A stretch of DNA of 42,703 bases from Bacteroidales bacterium M5 (GTDB taxonomy: Bacteria > Bacteroidota > Bacteroidia > Bacteroidales > Muribaculaceae), in contig LUJP01000091.1 of assembly GCA_001689535.1 (NCBI GenBank), positions 1 to 42,703 of the forward strand. Direction: 5' to 3'. A program made the position numbers and the translations under genes. Below, piece by piece: positions 7,977 to 16,846 of this stretch (position 1 is the first letter of the stretch; the number at the start of each line of letters is the position of its first letter). The notes below the pieces were generated by a model that had not been told where the DNA came from, ran no database searches, and saw only the letters and a list, made by a program, of their open reading frames with translations.

Positions 7977-9035
7977 ATGTCAAAAAAAATAAAATACCGC
8001 CCGAATATCCACCAGCCGAGTCTCTTTGACTCTCAGACGTCGCCGTTCCGCATTCCGGGACTGGAACCTGAGACGCCCGAGGCCCATCCGTCCATACGCG
8101 ATTTTGTGGTGGAGGTGAAGAAACGTCAGCAGGCCAGCAGCGGCACCGCTTCCAACATGGAGATCGACACCGCCTCTCTGCGTCCAGCGGCCGCCCTTTC
8201 GTTCATAAGCTTCGGAAGCGGCAGCAGCGGCAACTGCGCTTACATAGGCGACTCCGAGGGCGGCATTCTGATTGATGCCGGAGTAGATCCCGACAAAGTG
8301 AAGACGGCCCTCAGGCAGAACGGCCTCTCAATGGACCAGGTGAACGGAATATGCCTCACGCACGACCACAGCGACCACGTGCGCTACGTCTACTCGCTGG
8401 TGCGCAAATACAAACATATAGGTGTATATTGCACCCCCCGCGTGCTCCAGGGCCTCCTGCGCCGTCACAGCATATCGCGCCGAATCAAGGACTATCACCG
8501 TCCCATATACAAGGAATTCCCCTTCAAAGTAGGCAACTTCGAGATAACCCCCTTCGAAGTGAGCCACGACGGCAGCGACAACGCCGGATTCTTCATCACC
8601 TGCGGCGACCACCGCTTCGCCGTGGCCACCGACCTGGGATGCATCACCGACCGTGTGGAGCATTACATGCGCCAGGCCCAGCACATAATGATAGAAAGCA
8701 ACTACGATGCCCAGATGCTGCGCACAGGCCCATATCCCATGTATCTCAAAGCACGCATTGCCGCCGACACCGGCCATCTCGACAACACCGTGACCGCCTC
8801 CTTCGTGGCCTCGCTTGCCTCCGGCCCGCTGCGCAACGTGTTTCTGTGCCATCTAAGCCACGACAACAATCTTCCCGCCATAGCCACGCAGTGCGTGCGC
8901 ACCGCCCTGCTCCAGGCCGGAATAGGATCCGTGGGCGATGCCTCCGGCTCGCTGCAGGCCCGTGGCTGCCGGGTGCAGCTCATGGCCCTTCCCCGCTTCG
9001 ATGCCACACCGCTCATGAAACTGCGTCTGGACTGA
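7977..9035 (+). CDS. Metallo-beta-lactamase-fold hydrolase (WalJ/YycJ-like) with N-terminal extension
   Basis: This 352-aa protein carries the metal-binding motif HxHxDH at residues 129-134 (THDHSDHV). The fold begins near residue 73 ('ALSFISFGSGSSGNCAYIGD'), the usual N-terminus of WalJ/YycJ-type hydrolases. Further metal-ligand regions include 'EVSHDGSDNAG', 'FAVATDLGC' and 'FLCHLSHDNN'. Residues 1-72 are an extra polar, Pro-rich segment with no recognised domain. It contains 'QPSLFD', which resembles a clamp-binding-type short motif. I kept the first ATG because it lies 6 bp after the preceding stop. A later start at Met61 cannot be excluded. YycJ/WalJ proteins are exonuclease-like; the exact role here is unknown. 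Confidence 0.87.
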   Translation: MSKKIKYRPNIHQPSLFDSQTSPFRIPGLEPETPEAHPSIRDFVVEVKKRQQASSGTASNMEIDTASLRPAAALSFISFGSGSSGNCAYIGDSEGGILIDAGVDPDKVKTALRQNGLSMDQVNGICLTHDHSDHVRYVYSLVRKYKHIGVYCTPRVLQGLLRRHSISRRIKDYHRPIYKEFPFKVGNFEITPFEVSHDGSDNAGFFITCGDHRFAVATDLGCITDRVEHYMRQAQHIMIESNYDAQMLRTGPYPMYLKARIAADTGHLDNTVTASFVASLASGPLRNVFLCHLSHDNNLPAIATQCVRTALLQAGIGSVGDASGSLQARGCRVQLMALPRFDATPLMKLRLD

Positions 9036-9133
9036 ACTCCGCAGCCCCGCATCGGCCCTCCACAGCTCTCTTTTTAACCTTATTCTTAATCAATATTTAA
9101 CAATTGCAGGTCCTTAGTGTTAAAAATAATTAC

Positions 9134-9141
9134 TAATTTTG
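9134..9141 (+). promoter_or_regulatory. Putative -7 box for the TonB receptor operon
   Basis: TAATTTTG matches TAnnTTTG. No clear TTTG lies at -33. The predicted leader to the start at 9242 is about 95 nt. The 206-bp gap from 9036 holds no gene and no recognised riboswitch. Confidence 0.5.
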
Positions 9142-9241
9142 CGCGTGTCTGTGCGTGAGCACCACCCCAATCTCTCCCCCAGGGAACGATTTAGATAAAA
9201 AATTTAACCAATCATATCAATTAATAACCTGCAATTCAATT

Positions 9242-12010
9242 ATGAAGAGACTAATTCTCTTAACAACAGCTGTCTGGTTGATTTGCTCGGCAGCTTTCGC
9301 AGCGCCCGACATCACCTGCACCGGCACGGTTGTCGACGAGCAGAACGAACCGCTCATCGGCGCCACAGTTAAGGCCGTAGGCACCAAAGCCTCCACAGCC
9401 ACCAACATCGACGGAGTGTTCAAGCTCACCGTCCCCGCCGGCACCAAGACCATTCAGATTACATTCGTGGGCTACAAGCCCGTGGACCTTACTCCCGCAG
9501 CCAACCTCGGCACCATCGCCATGGAGACCGAGGCCCTCATGCTCAATGACGTGGTGATCACACAGTCGGTAGGCAAGACCCGCGAGACCCCGGTGGCCCT
9601 CTCCACCATCAACGCACAGGAACTCGAATTCAAACTCGGCAACCAGGAGCTTCTTGAAGTGCTCAAGACCACTCCCGGCGTCTACACCCGCAGCGAAGGC
9701 GGCGGCTGGGGCGACGCAAAGACCCGCGTTCGTGGCTTCGAGAGCGAAAATGTGGCAATGTTAGTAAACGGTATACCCGTCAACGACCAGGAATGGGGCG
9801 GCGTCTACATGAGCAACTGGGCCGGCCTCTCCGAGGTCACCTCCTCAATCCAGACCCAGCGCGGTCTCGGCGCAACCATGCTTTCCACCCCTTCAATCGG
9901 CGGTACTATCAATATCACAACCCGCACCATCGACGTTGAGAAAGGCGGATCCGTATGGTACGGAATGGGTAACGACGGCCTTACCCAGTATGGCATCAAA
10001 CTGTCTACCGGCATGATGAAAAACGGCTGGGCAGTGACAGTGCTCGGAAGCCGCAAATACGGCGAAGGCTATATCCAGGGAACTGACCGCGATGCTTACA
10101 ACTGGTTTGTCAATGTAACTAAGCGCATCAACGACCGCCATCAGGTAGGATTCACAGGCTTCGGTTCCCCACAGTGGCACTACAACCGCAATTACAACAA
10201 CGGTTTGTCCATTCTCGGATGGCAGGGTGTACGCAACTATATGAAAGGTGAATCGCCCTACCGTTACAATCCCACCTTTGGCTACTATAACGGACAGCCC
10301 TATAACTATCAGCGCAACAAATACCACAAACCGCAGCTGGCAATCAACCACATCTGGCAGATTGACGACAAATCGTCGCTCTCTTCCTCAATCTACGCAT
10401 CCATCACATCCGGAGGCGGACGCGACGGCATAACACGCACCACCTACGGCCCCGACGGAAAGCAGCAGACCTACTCGTGGTATGGCACAAACTCCAACGA
10501 AGGAACCCTCACCACCGATTGGCGCACCCCCGAAGGCTACTTCGACTACGACGCAATCGAGGAAATGAACGCCAAATCCACTACAGGCTCCAACATGGCA
10601 CTTGTATTCAAAGAAAACAGCCATGAGACTTACGGCCTCATATCGTCGTACAAACGAGATTTCGACATGCGCAACGGCGACAAAATCAAGCTCACAGCCG
10701 GTATCGACTTCCGCTACTATATCGGCCATCACAAGACCGAAATCCAGGATCTCTTCGGCGGTGAATATTATATTGACGACACCAACCGCAAGAAAGTACA
10801 ACCCTACAACAACGCGACCCACAATAACACAATGACCGACTGGGTTTACGCAAAACTTCAGGTAGGCGATATCGTAAACCGCAATTATGACGGATTCACC
10901 GCACAGGAAGGCATATATGCTCAGGGCGAGTACACCCTCCTCGACAAAAAACTCAACCTTGTGATTGCCGGAGCCTTGAACAACAACACCTACTGGCGTA
11001 AGGACTTCTATTATTACGACGCAGCCCACGCACGTTCGGCAACAAAGAACTTCATGGGAGGAACAATCAAAGGCGGAGTCAACTACAACATCGACCGCCA
11101 CAACAACGTGTTCTTCAACACCGGATTCATAAGCCGCGCTCCGTTCTTCAGCAACGGTGTGTTCCTTTCCGCCCAGACATCCAATATCACTAACCCCGAC
11201 TCGCGCAACGAGAAGACATTCTCATTCGAACTCGGTTACGGATACCATTCGCCGATACTTGCAGTGGATGTCAACGCCTATTATACCAAATGGATGGACA
11301 AGACCATGTCGAAAGGCGACCAGATTGACCCTGCCACAGCCAAAGACGGATCGAATTACTACTATTTCTCCATGGCGGGTGTCGACGCACGCCACATGGG
11401 CATCGAGGTTTCCGCAAAAGTGAAGCCAGTACGCTGGTTTGAATTCGACGCCATGCTCTCACTCGGCGACTGGCAGTGGGACTCCAACGCTCTCGGTTAT
11501 TTCTACAACCAGAACGGACAGCCTCTGTCGAGCCTCAACGGTACGATTGCCACCGATGGCATCATGGGTGAGAACCACCTCCACGCCACCCTCGACCAGA
11601 AAGGCGTGAAAGTTGGCGGTTCGGCCCAGACCACGACCTCATTCGGCGCCACATTCCGTCCCTTTAAGGGAATGCGCATCAGCGCCGACTGGACTGCCTA
11701 CTTCCGTACTTACTCCGACATCTATATCTCATCCAGCAGCTTCAAAGGCACAACTAACGGCGAAGTAATCAAAGCCGGTACACCCTGGAGAATTCCATGG
11801 GGCAACACACTTGATGTAAGTGCAAGCTATCGCTTCAAACTCGGCGGTCTCGACGCCACAATCTACGGCAACGTAAACAACCTCTGCAACTACAACTACG
11901 TCACCCAGTGCCAGACCCCTACAGGCGACATAGGCACATGGCGCAACGCCAACCGTCTGTTCTACTCATTCGGACGCACCTACAGCCTCAAGCTCAAAGT
12001 TAACTTCTAA
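9242..12010 (+). CDS. TonB-dependent outer-membrane receptor
   Basis: This is a 922-aa receptor starting at ATG 9242, because the signal peptide ('MKRLILLTTAVWLICSAAFA') begins exactly there. The open frame runs 87 bases further upstream without coding character. Domain order is the signal peptide, a carboxypeptidase-regulatory-like beta-sandwich (about 24-105, 'TGTVVDEQNEPLIGATVK'), the plug (about 115-220, 'TRVRGFESENVAMLVNGIPVND') and a beta-barrel rich in aromatic strands. The barrel ends in the outer-membrane signature 'SLKLKVNF'. It imports a substrate using TonB-ExbBD energy. There is no SusD-like partner; instead a large OB-fold lipoprotein gene follows after 21 bp. The Asn/Tyr-rich barrel gives no hint of ligand. 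Confidence 0.95.
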   Translation: MKRLILLTTAVWLICSAAFAAPDITCTGTVVDEQNEPLIGATVKAVGTKASTATNIDGVFKLTVPAGTKTIQITFVGYKPVDLTPAANLGTIAMETEALMLNDVVITQSVGKTRETPVALSTINAQELEFKLGNQELLEVLKTTPGVYTRSEGGGWGDAKTRVRGFESENVAMLVNGIPVNDQEWGGVYMSNWAGLSEVTSSIQTQRGLGATMLSTPSIGGTINITTRTIDVEKGGSVWYGMGNDGLTQYGIKLSTGMMKNGWAVTVLGSRKYGEGYIQGTDRDAYNWFVNVTKRINDRHQVGFTGFGSPQWHYNRNYNNGLSILGWQGVRNYMKGESPYRYNPTFGYYNGQPYNYQRNKYHKPQLAINHIWQIDDKSSLSSSIYASITSGGGRDGITRTTYGPDGKQQTYSWYGTNSNEGTLTTDWRTPEGYFDYDAIEEMNAKSTTGSNMALVFKENSHETYGLISSYKRDFDMRNGDKIKLTAGIDFRYYIGHHKTEIQDLFGGEYYIDDTNRKKVQPYNNATHNNTMTDWVYAKLQVGDIVNRNYDGFTAQEGIYAQGEYTLLDKKLNLVIAGALNNNTYWRKDFYYYDAAHARSATKNFMGGTIKGGVNYNIDRHNNVFFNTGFISRAPFFSNGVFLSAQTSNITNPDSRNEKTFSFELGYGYHSPILAVDVNAYYTKWMDKTMSKGDQIDPATAKDGSNYYYFSMAGVDARHMGIEVSAKVKPVRWFEFDAMLSLGDWQWDSNALGYFYNQNGQPLSSLNGTIATDGIMGENHLHATLDQKGVKVGGSAQTTTSFGATFRPFKGMRISADWTAYFRTYSDIYISSSSFKGTTNGEVIKAGTPWRIPWGNTLDVSASYRFKLGGLDATIYGNVNNLCNYNYVTQCQTPTGDIGTWRNANRLFYSFGRTYSLKLKVNF

Positions 12011-12031
12011 CCGACATCCAACCCCATAACA

Positions 12032-14059
12032 ATGAAAAGACATATAAACAAGCTGCTGCTTCTCGGAGGCTTCGCGCTCGCGCTCTCATCGTGCGACGAC
12101 AACTCGTGGAACGACAAGCTCCCAGGATTCGAGGAACCCGAACCCTCCCAGGTAGAAAGCATCGATTATACCCTCACCGCCAACGACTACAAACTTGTAG
12201 CCGCCAACTCCGCAAATAAGGCTTTAGCAGGCAGTGACAAAGTCAAGGCTCTCGCAGCCGTAGGCACCCAGGGTTATTTCTCCGAGGAGATTCCTGCTGC
12301 CGATTACATTCCCGGATTACTCAACGACTATAAGTTCCAGTATTTCACGCTTGAAAACGGTTCGGCAATGAATATCACCTACAGAACCGCAACAGCGCTC
12401 CCCGAGGAAATCAAAGCCATAGCCGCAGCCGAGAAATACGCCGTAGACGAGGCCGACTACCAGAGCGTATGGAAAAGCGACGAGGACTACACCCTCTCTT
12501 TCGCTCCCTCCCACACAGCTGCAAGATCCATTCCCGGCATTCTCAAAGCTAAATTCCCGGATGCCGTGGCCGACGACTATGTGATTGTGAACTACAACAC
12601 ATCCGACACCGACCCTGTGTTCAACACCCCCGACGAACCCGCCTTCGAACTCTCCAACGTTCTCGGCTCTATTTCCAAAGGCGACAACGTTGAAATCAAC
12701 GGCTATGTGGCCGCTGTTTCCACTCAGGGCCCGGTGGTGGTGGACGCCTCCGGCTCCGTATTCGCTTACCAACCTACCGGCAACTCCGCCCTCAAGGTCG
12801 GCGACCAGGTGACAATGGACGCCACCATCGATTCCTACAACTATGGATTCCAGGTAAAGAGAAACACTGAGGTAACCGTGAAAGGCACCCAGACCGTAAC
12901 TTATCCCGCGGCCAAAACCTGGACCGGAACCGAAGTAGACCAGTTTGTAGCCGATGTAATGGCATCAGGCGCAGCTCCCATATCACCCGTTTACTCCAAA
13001 TTCACCGGAAAGGTAAAAGTAGATGGAAACTACATCAACATCAGCCTTGACGGCACCACCGTACAGCTCAGCCCCTACGGAGCATCCGACGCCGTGAAGG
13101 CCGCCCTCACCGACGGTGCTACCGTGACACTCGAAGGCTATGTTGTGGCAATTGCAAGTAAAGGCAAGTTCCTGAATATAATAGTGACTAAAGTAGGCAA
13201 CACAGGCTTCAACACCCTGGCAGCCGCTGCCGCTTCACGCGCCGTGGTAACCGTGCCTTCGGTCAATGAGAACGCCATCTACAAGTTCGACGGTTCGGAA
13301 TGGGCCGCAGCTCCCTCCACCGTGATTCTCTCCCACGCCGACTATCAGGCGATGGGTCAGAGCCATGACAACTTCTCCGGTGACGTTCCCAGCAACTACA
13401 TGCCTATAATGCTGAAAAACCGCTTCCCCTACGCCGATACTGACGATACCATGTTTGTGGCTTACTACTATTATGACTCAAACTCAAAAGCCACAACAAC
13501 CCGATGCGACCAGTATCTTTACAATGGCTCTGAATGGACTCTTAACGATGGTGTAGTGACAGAAACGGCTCAGTTTGTGAAATCCAACGGCAAATGGAAT
13601 TACGATCCTTCCATGGTCATCACTTTGCCTTCCGGTAGAGGCGTGGCCATCTCCACACTATACTTCCAGACATGTGTAGATTGGGTACGCAACAATGTTA
13701 CCGACGGAGCAGCTTATATCTCAAGCTACGGCAACAACGAATATTACTGCGGCACGTCGGCCTACCAGGGCAATGTGGACATGCGTCCCGGATCGGCAAA
13801 AGAAGCCTACGCCGGATATGCGTCAATGAGCGACGACGAAGTCATGGCTCTTATGAAAAAACGCTTCGAGACCGAAGTCATGCCGGGAGCCCTTGCAATT
13901 CTTCACCCCGACATGAAGCCCATTGACGGAATAGACGTGACAGTTACAATCAACTTCTATTATTATACCGCCGACCGCAAGACTCTTCCCGCAACCGTGG
14001 TTTACGAAGTGACCGCACCCGCTACGTTCACATTCGTATCCTGCACCTGGAACGACTGA
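12032..14059 (+). CDS. Large lipoprotein with two OB-fold-like domains and three copies of a ~50-residue module
   Basis: This 675-aa lipoprotein has its lipobox ending at Cys21 (LALSSC). Acidic residues right after the cysteine (DDNSWND) resemble the Bacteroidota surface-export signal. Two OB-like domains are seen at about 207-287 ('GDNVEINGYVAAVSTQGPVV') and 318-388. A module with pattern DY...IP..LK..FP.AD.DD..V.Y recurs at about 50-119, 142-190 and 437-482. The C-terminal 140 residues include 'GALAILHPDMKPIDGIDV'. No catalytic motif is visible. Its place 21 bp after the TonB receptor suggests a surface partner that captures or presents the substrate. OB folds in related secreted Bacteroidota proteins accompany nucleic-acid or sugar binding. 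The function is unknown and the pairing is inference. Confidence 0.8.
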   Translation: MKRHINKLLLLGGFALALSSCDDNSWNDKLPGFEEPEPSQVESIDYTLTANDYKLVAANSANKALAGSDKVKALAAVGTQGYFSEEIPAADYIPGLLNDYKFQYFTLENGSAMNITYRTATALPEEIKAIAAAEKYAVDEADYQSVWKSDEDYTLSFAPSHTAARSIPGILKAKFPDAVADDYVIVNYNTSDTDPVFNTPDEPAFELSNVLGSISKGDNVEINGYVAAVSTQGPVVVDASGSVFAYQPTGNSALKVGDQVTMDATIDSYNYGFQVKRNTEVTVKGTQTVTYPAAKTWTGTEVDQFVADVMASGAAPISPVYSKFTGKVKVDGNYINISLDGTTVQLSPYGASDAVKAALTDGATVTLEGYVVAIASKGKFLNIIVTKVGNTGFNTLAAAAASRAVVTVPSVNENAIYKFDGSEWAAAPSTVILSHADYQAMGQSHDNFSGDVPSNYMPIMLKNRFPYADTDDTMFVAYYYYDSNSKATTTRCDQYLYNGSEWTLNDGVVTETAQFVKSNGKWNYDPSMVITLPSGRGVAISTLYFQTCVDWVRNNVTDGAAYISSYGNNEYYCGTSAYQGNVDMRPGSAKEAYAGYASMSDDEVMALMKKRFETEVMPGALAILHPDMKPIDGIDVTVTINFYYYTADRKTLPATVVYEVTAPATFTFVSCTWND

Positions 14060-14085
14060 TAACACGGTCTTATAAAATATGAAAT

Positions 14086-14128
14086 GGCGCTGTGTCGGCA
14101 AATGCTCCGGCACAGCGCTTTCATTTTC
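14086..14128 (+). terminator. Terminator after the OB-fold lipoprotein gene
   Basis: A stem of about 13 pairs (14086-14098 with 14107-14119, including G-T pairs) brackets an 8-nt loop. It is followed by 'TTCATTTTC'. It lies 26 bp past the stop codon. Confidence 0.7.
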
Positions 14129-14152
14129 GTAGCGACCGATGGGCGCCCCGGA

Positions 14153-14184
14153 TTTGCCGGAACGCGGGATTTTGGGTAAATTTG
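14153..14184 (+). promoter_or_regulatory. Strong Bacteroidota-type promoter for the channel/GH13 operon
   Basis: TTTG at 14153-14156 and TAAATTTG at 14177-14184 are separated by 20 nt, matching the consensus exactly. The start codon at 14205 lies 20 bp after the -7 box, so the leader is very short. Confidence 0.8.
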
Positions 14185-14204
14185 CGCCAAAATCAGAGAG
14201 ATAT

Positions 14205-14993
14205 ATGAAAATACTGTCACCGGCCGAAATCACCAAGGCCACCCTCGAGATAGGCTGTGCCAAAGCCGCAGCCCCGGCATGGAGACTCTGGACTCAATCC
14301 ATAATGGCCGGAAGCTTCATAGCCTTCGGCGGCATACTTTCGGTCATAGTGGGCTTCGGATTCCCCGAGGCTACCGCTGCCAACCCTTCGCTGCAGCGCC
14401 TTCTGAGCGGAATGATGTTCCCCATAGGCCTCATACTTGTGGTGGTGCTCGGCGCCGAACTGTTCACCGGCAACAACGCCCTGCTCATTCCCGGATGCAT
14501 GCAGCGCCGCTTCGGCTGGAAAGAAATCGCGCGCAACTGGACCATAGTCTACTTCGGCAACTTCATAGGCGCGTTGCTTTTCGCCTACTTCCTCGTGTAT
14601 CTCTCGGGCCTCACGGCCTCTGCTCCCTACGACGAGGCTATCTGCCGCATAGCCCGCGCCAAAGTGTCGATGACCTTCTGGCAGGTGCTTCTCAAAGGCA
14701 TAGGCGCCAACTGGTGCGTGTGTCTGGCAGTGTGGCTCGCTTTGGCAGGCCATACGCTTATCGAGAAAATGGCAGGATGCTTTTTCCCCGTCATGGCATT
14801 CGTGGCTCTGGGCTACGAACACTGTATAGCCAACATGTTTTTCATCCCCGCCGGAATAATGCAGGGAGCCGGCGTGAGCGTCGGTTCATTTCTCATTGAC
14901 AACCTACTCCCCGCCACTATAGGCAACATAATAGGCGGAGCGGTATTTGTGGGCTGCATCCAGGCTTACATTCACATCCGTCCCTCCAAATAA
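14205..14993 (+). CDS. Formate/nitrite transporter family channel (FocA/NirC type)
   Basis: This is a 262-aa polytopic membrane protein with about six transmembrane helices. The family signatures 'AGSFIAFGGILSVIVG' (about 46-61) and 'VVVLGAELFTGNN' (about 86-98) are present, along with 'KGIGANWCVCLAVWLALAG' (about 165-183). The start at 14205 is chosen because it follows the promoter at the usual distance and gives the usual N-terminus 'MKILSPAEITKATLEIG'. The same frame extends upstream to 14139, but that would include the promoter. FNT channels pass formate, nitrite, hydrosulfide or lactate; the anion is not decidable here. It is cotranscribed with a GH13 gene (10-bp gap), which fits export of a fermentation acid linked to glucan breakdown, though this is inference. 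Confidence 0.93.
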   Translation: MKILSPAEITKATLEIGCAKAAAPAWRLWTQSIMAGSFIAFGGILSVIVGFGFPEATAANPSLQRLLSGMMFPIGLILVVVLGAELFTGNNALLIPGCMQRRFGWKEIARNWTIVYFGNFIGALLFAYFLVYLSGLTASAPYDEAICRIARAKVSMTFWQVLLKGIGANWCVCLAVWLALAGHTLIEKMAGCFFPVMAFVALGYEHCIANMFFIPAGIMQGAGVSVGSFLIDNLLPATIGNIIGGAVFVGCIQAYIHIRPSK

Positions 14994-15003
14994 CTATCCA
15001 TAT

Positions 15004-16785
15004 ATGACACAGAAACCCGTCATCTATCAGATTTTCACACGTCTGATGACAAACCGCAATGCCACATGCCGTCAGGGCGGAACCCTGGCCGAAAACGGCA
15101 GCGGCAAATTCAACGACTATACCCCCGAAATAATAAATTCGCTGAAAGACCTTGGCGCCACCCACCTGTGGCTCACAGGCATCATAGAACATGCCGAAGC
15201 CACCGACTATACCGGCCGCGGCATCACTCCCGCCGACAATCACTATATAGTGAAAGGCAAAGCCGGCTCCCCCTACGCCATCAAGGACTACTACGACGTA
15301 GACCCTGACCTGGCTGTGGATGTGGAGAACCGCATGGCCGAATTCGAAGCGCTGGTAGAGCGCATCCACGCCGCCGGCATGAAGGTGATAATAGACTTCG
15401 TGCCCAACCACACCGCACGCCGCTACCACAGCGACGCGCGCCCCGCCGACGCTCCCGCCGATTTCGGCGCCGACGACAATACCAGCTTCTTCTTCGCCCG
15501 CGACAACAACTACTATTATCTGCCCGGCTACGGCTTCGCCCCCACAATCCCATTAGGCGAAGGCGACGAAGCATACGTGGAATTCCCCGCAAAGGCCTCG
15601 GGCAACGACTGCTTCAACGCCTCGCCCGGCGTCAACGACTGGTATGAGACCGTGAAACTCAACTACGGCATCGATCCCTCGTGGGGCGGCTCATGCCACT
15701 TTGACCCTATACCCTCCACCTGGAACAAGATGGCCCACATCCTCAAATTCTGGGCCGGAAAGGGCGTGGACGGCTTCCGCTGCGACATGGCCCACATGGT
15801 GCCCGTGGAATTCTGGCAGTGGGTGATTCCGCAGGTGAAAGCCGCAGGACGTCCCGGCCTGATATTCATAGCCGAGCTATATGATACCGGCATATACCAC
15901 GACTACATACAGCGCGGAGGCTTCGACTATCTCTACGACAAGGTAAACCTCTACGACACTCTCCGCGCTGTAACCGCATGCGGCCTCTCGGCCACGGCCA
16001 TCACCGGCTGCTGGCAGCGTGTGGAAGGCCTGCAGGACCATCTGCTCAACTTCCTCGAGAACCACGACGAACAGCGCCTCGCCTCCGAATTCTTCACCGG
16101 CGACGCCGCACGCGGCATAGCGCCGCTGGCTGTAGGCGCTCTTATGAGCCGCGGCCCGTATATGGTATATTTCGGTCAGGAGCTGGGCGAAAAAGGCATG
16201 GACAGCGAGGGCTTCTCGGGACGCGACGGACGCACCACCATCTTCGACTACTGGAGCCTCGACACCATGCGCCGCTGGCTCGCCTCAGGCAAGCCGGCGC
16301 TGACACGGCTCACTGCCGCCGAACGCGCCCTGCGCCGCGACTATGCTGCGATTCTCTCGCTGTGCAACACAGAGGCCGCAATCGCCGAAGGCATGTTCTA
16401 TGACCTCATGTGGGTGAATTCACGCTCGGAGCATTTCAACCCCGACCGTCAGTATGCCTTCCTGCGCCATCAGCCGGGCGGCAACACCGTGATTGTGGTG
16501 GCGAACTTTGATCACGAGGATCTCACAGTATCGGTCAACATCCCCGCCCATGCGTTCGACTACATGGGCATCGAGCCCGGCAACTATGCGGGACGCGAAG
16601 TGCTCAGCGGAGCCGATTCCACTCTTACGCTCGACCCCGATGCACCCGTAAGCATCAGCGTTCCCGCCGGCGGAGCAGCCGTCTGGGTACTATCTCCCGC
16701 CACGCCAAAGGCCCCGGCAAAAACAAAGGCCGACACAGCGCCAAAATCAAAGCCCCGAAAATCCACCTGTAAAAAAAACGATTGA
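15004..16785 (+). CDS. Cytoplasmic GH13 alpha-amylase-family enzyme
   Basis: This is a 593-aa glycoside hydrolase family 13 protein without a signal peptide. Conserved regions seen are I 'VIIDFVPNHTAR', II 'GFRCDMAHMV' with nucleophile D261, III 'FIAELYD' with acid/base E291, and IV 'FLENHDEQR' with transition-state stabiliser D355. The (beta/alpha)8 barrel is followed by a beta-sandwich domain (about 480-560). A Lys/Pro/Ala-rich tail ends the protein and is probably disordered. The start at 15004 gives the typical opening 'MTQKPVIYQIFTRLMT'. It acts on alpha-glucans or maltooligosaccharides, hydrolysing or transferring; the specificity is unresolved. It is second in an operon with the FNT channel. 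Confidence 0.93.
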   Translation: MTQKPVIYQIFTRLMTNRNATCRQGGTLAENGSGKFNDYTPEIINSLKDLGATHLWLTGIIEHAEATDYTGRGITPADNHYIVKGKAGSPYAIKDYYDVDPDLAVDVENRMAEFEALVERIHAAGMKVIIDFVPNHTARRYHSDARPADAPADFGADDNTSFFFARDNNYYYLPGYGFAPTIPLGEGDEAYVEFPAKASGNDCFNASPGVNDWYETVKLNYGIDPSWGGSCHFDPIPSTWNKMAHILKFWAGKGVDGFRCDMAHMVPVEFWQWVIPQVKAAGRPGLIFIAELYDTGIYHDYIQRGGFDYLYDKVNLYDTLRAVTACGLSATAITGCWQRVEGLQDHLLNFLENHDEQRLASEFFTGDAARGIAPLAVGALMSRGPYMVYFGQELGEKGMDSEGFSGRDGRTTIFDYWSLDTMRRWLASGKPALTRLTAAERALRRDYAAILSLCNTEAAIAEGMFYDLMWVNSRSEHFNPDRQYAFLRHQPGGNTVIVVANFDHEDLTVSVNIPAHAFDYMGIEPGNYAGREVLSGADSTLTLDPDAPVSISVPAGGAAVWVLSPATPKAPAKTKADTAPKSKPRKSTCKKND

Positions 16786-16810
16786 TTGCGGTGGGCTGAA
16801 TATTTCTTTG

Positions 16811-16818
16811 TAATTTTG
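16811..16818 (+). promoter_or_regulatory. Putative -7 box for prs
   Basis: TAATTTTG matches the consensus. An imperfect ATTG at 16785-16788 lies 22 nt upstream. The start of prs at 16847 follows closely. Confidence 0.55.
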
Positions 16819-16846
16819 CAGCGATAATCCTTTTCCAATCTTCTAT

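Noticed and set aside
9155..9241. N-terminal extension of the TonB receptor
   Set aside because: A typical signal peptide starts exactly at 9242, and the upstream residues would place it internally.
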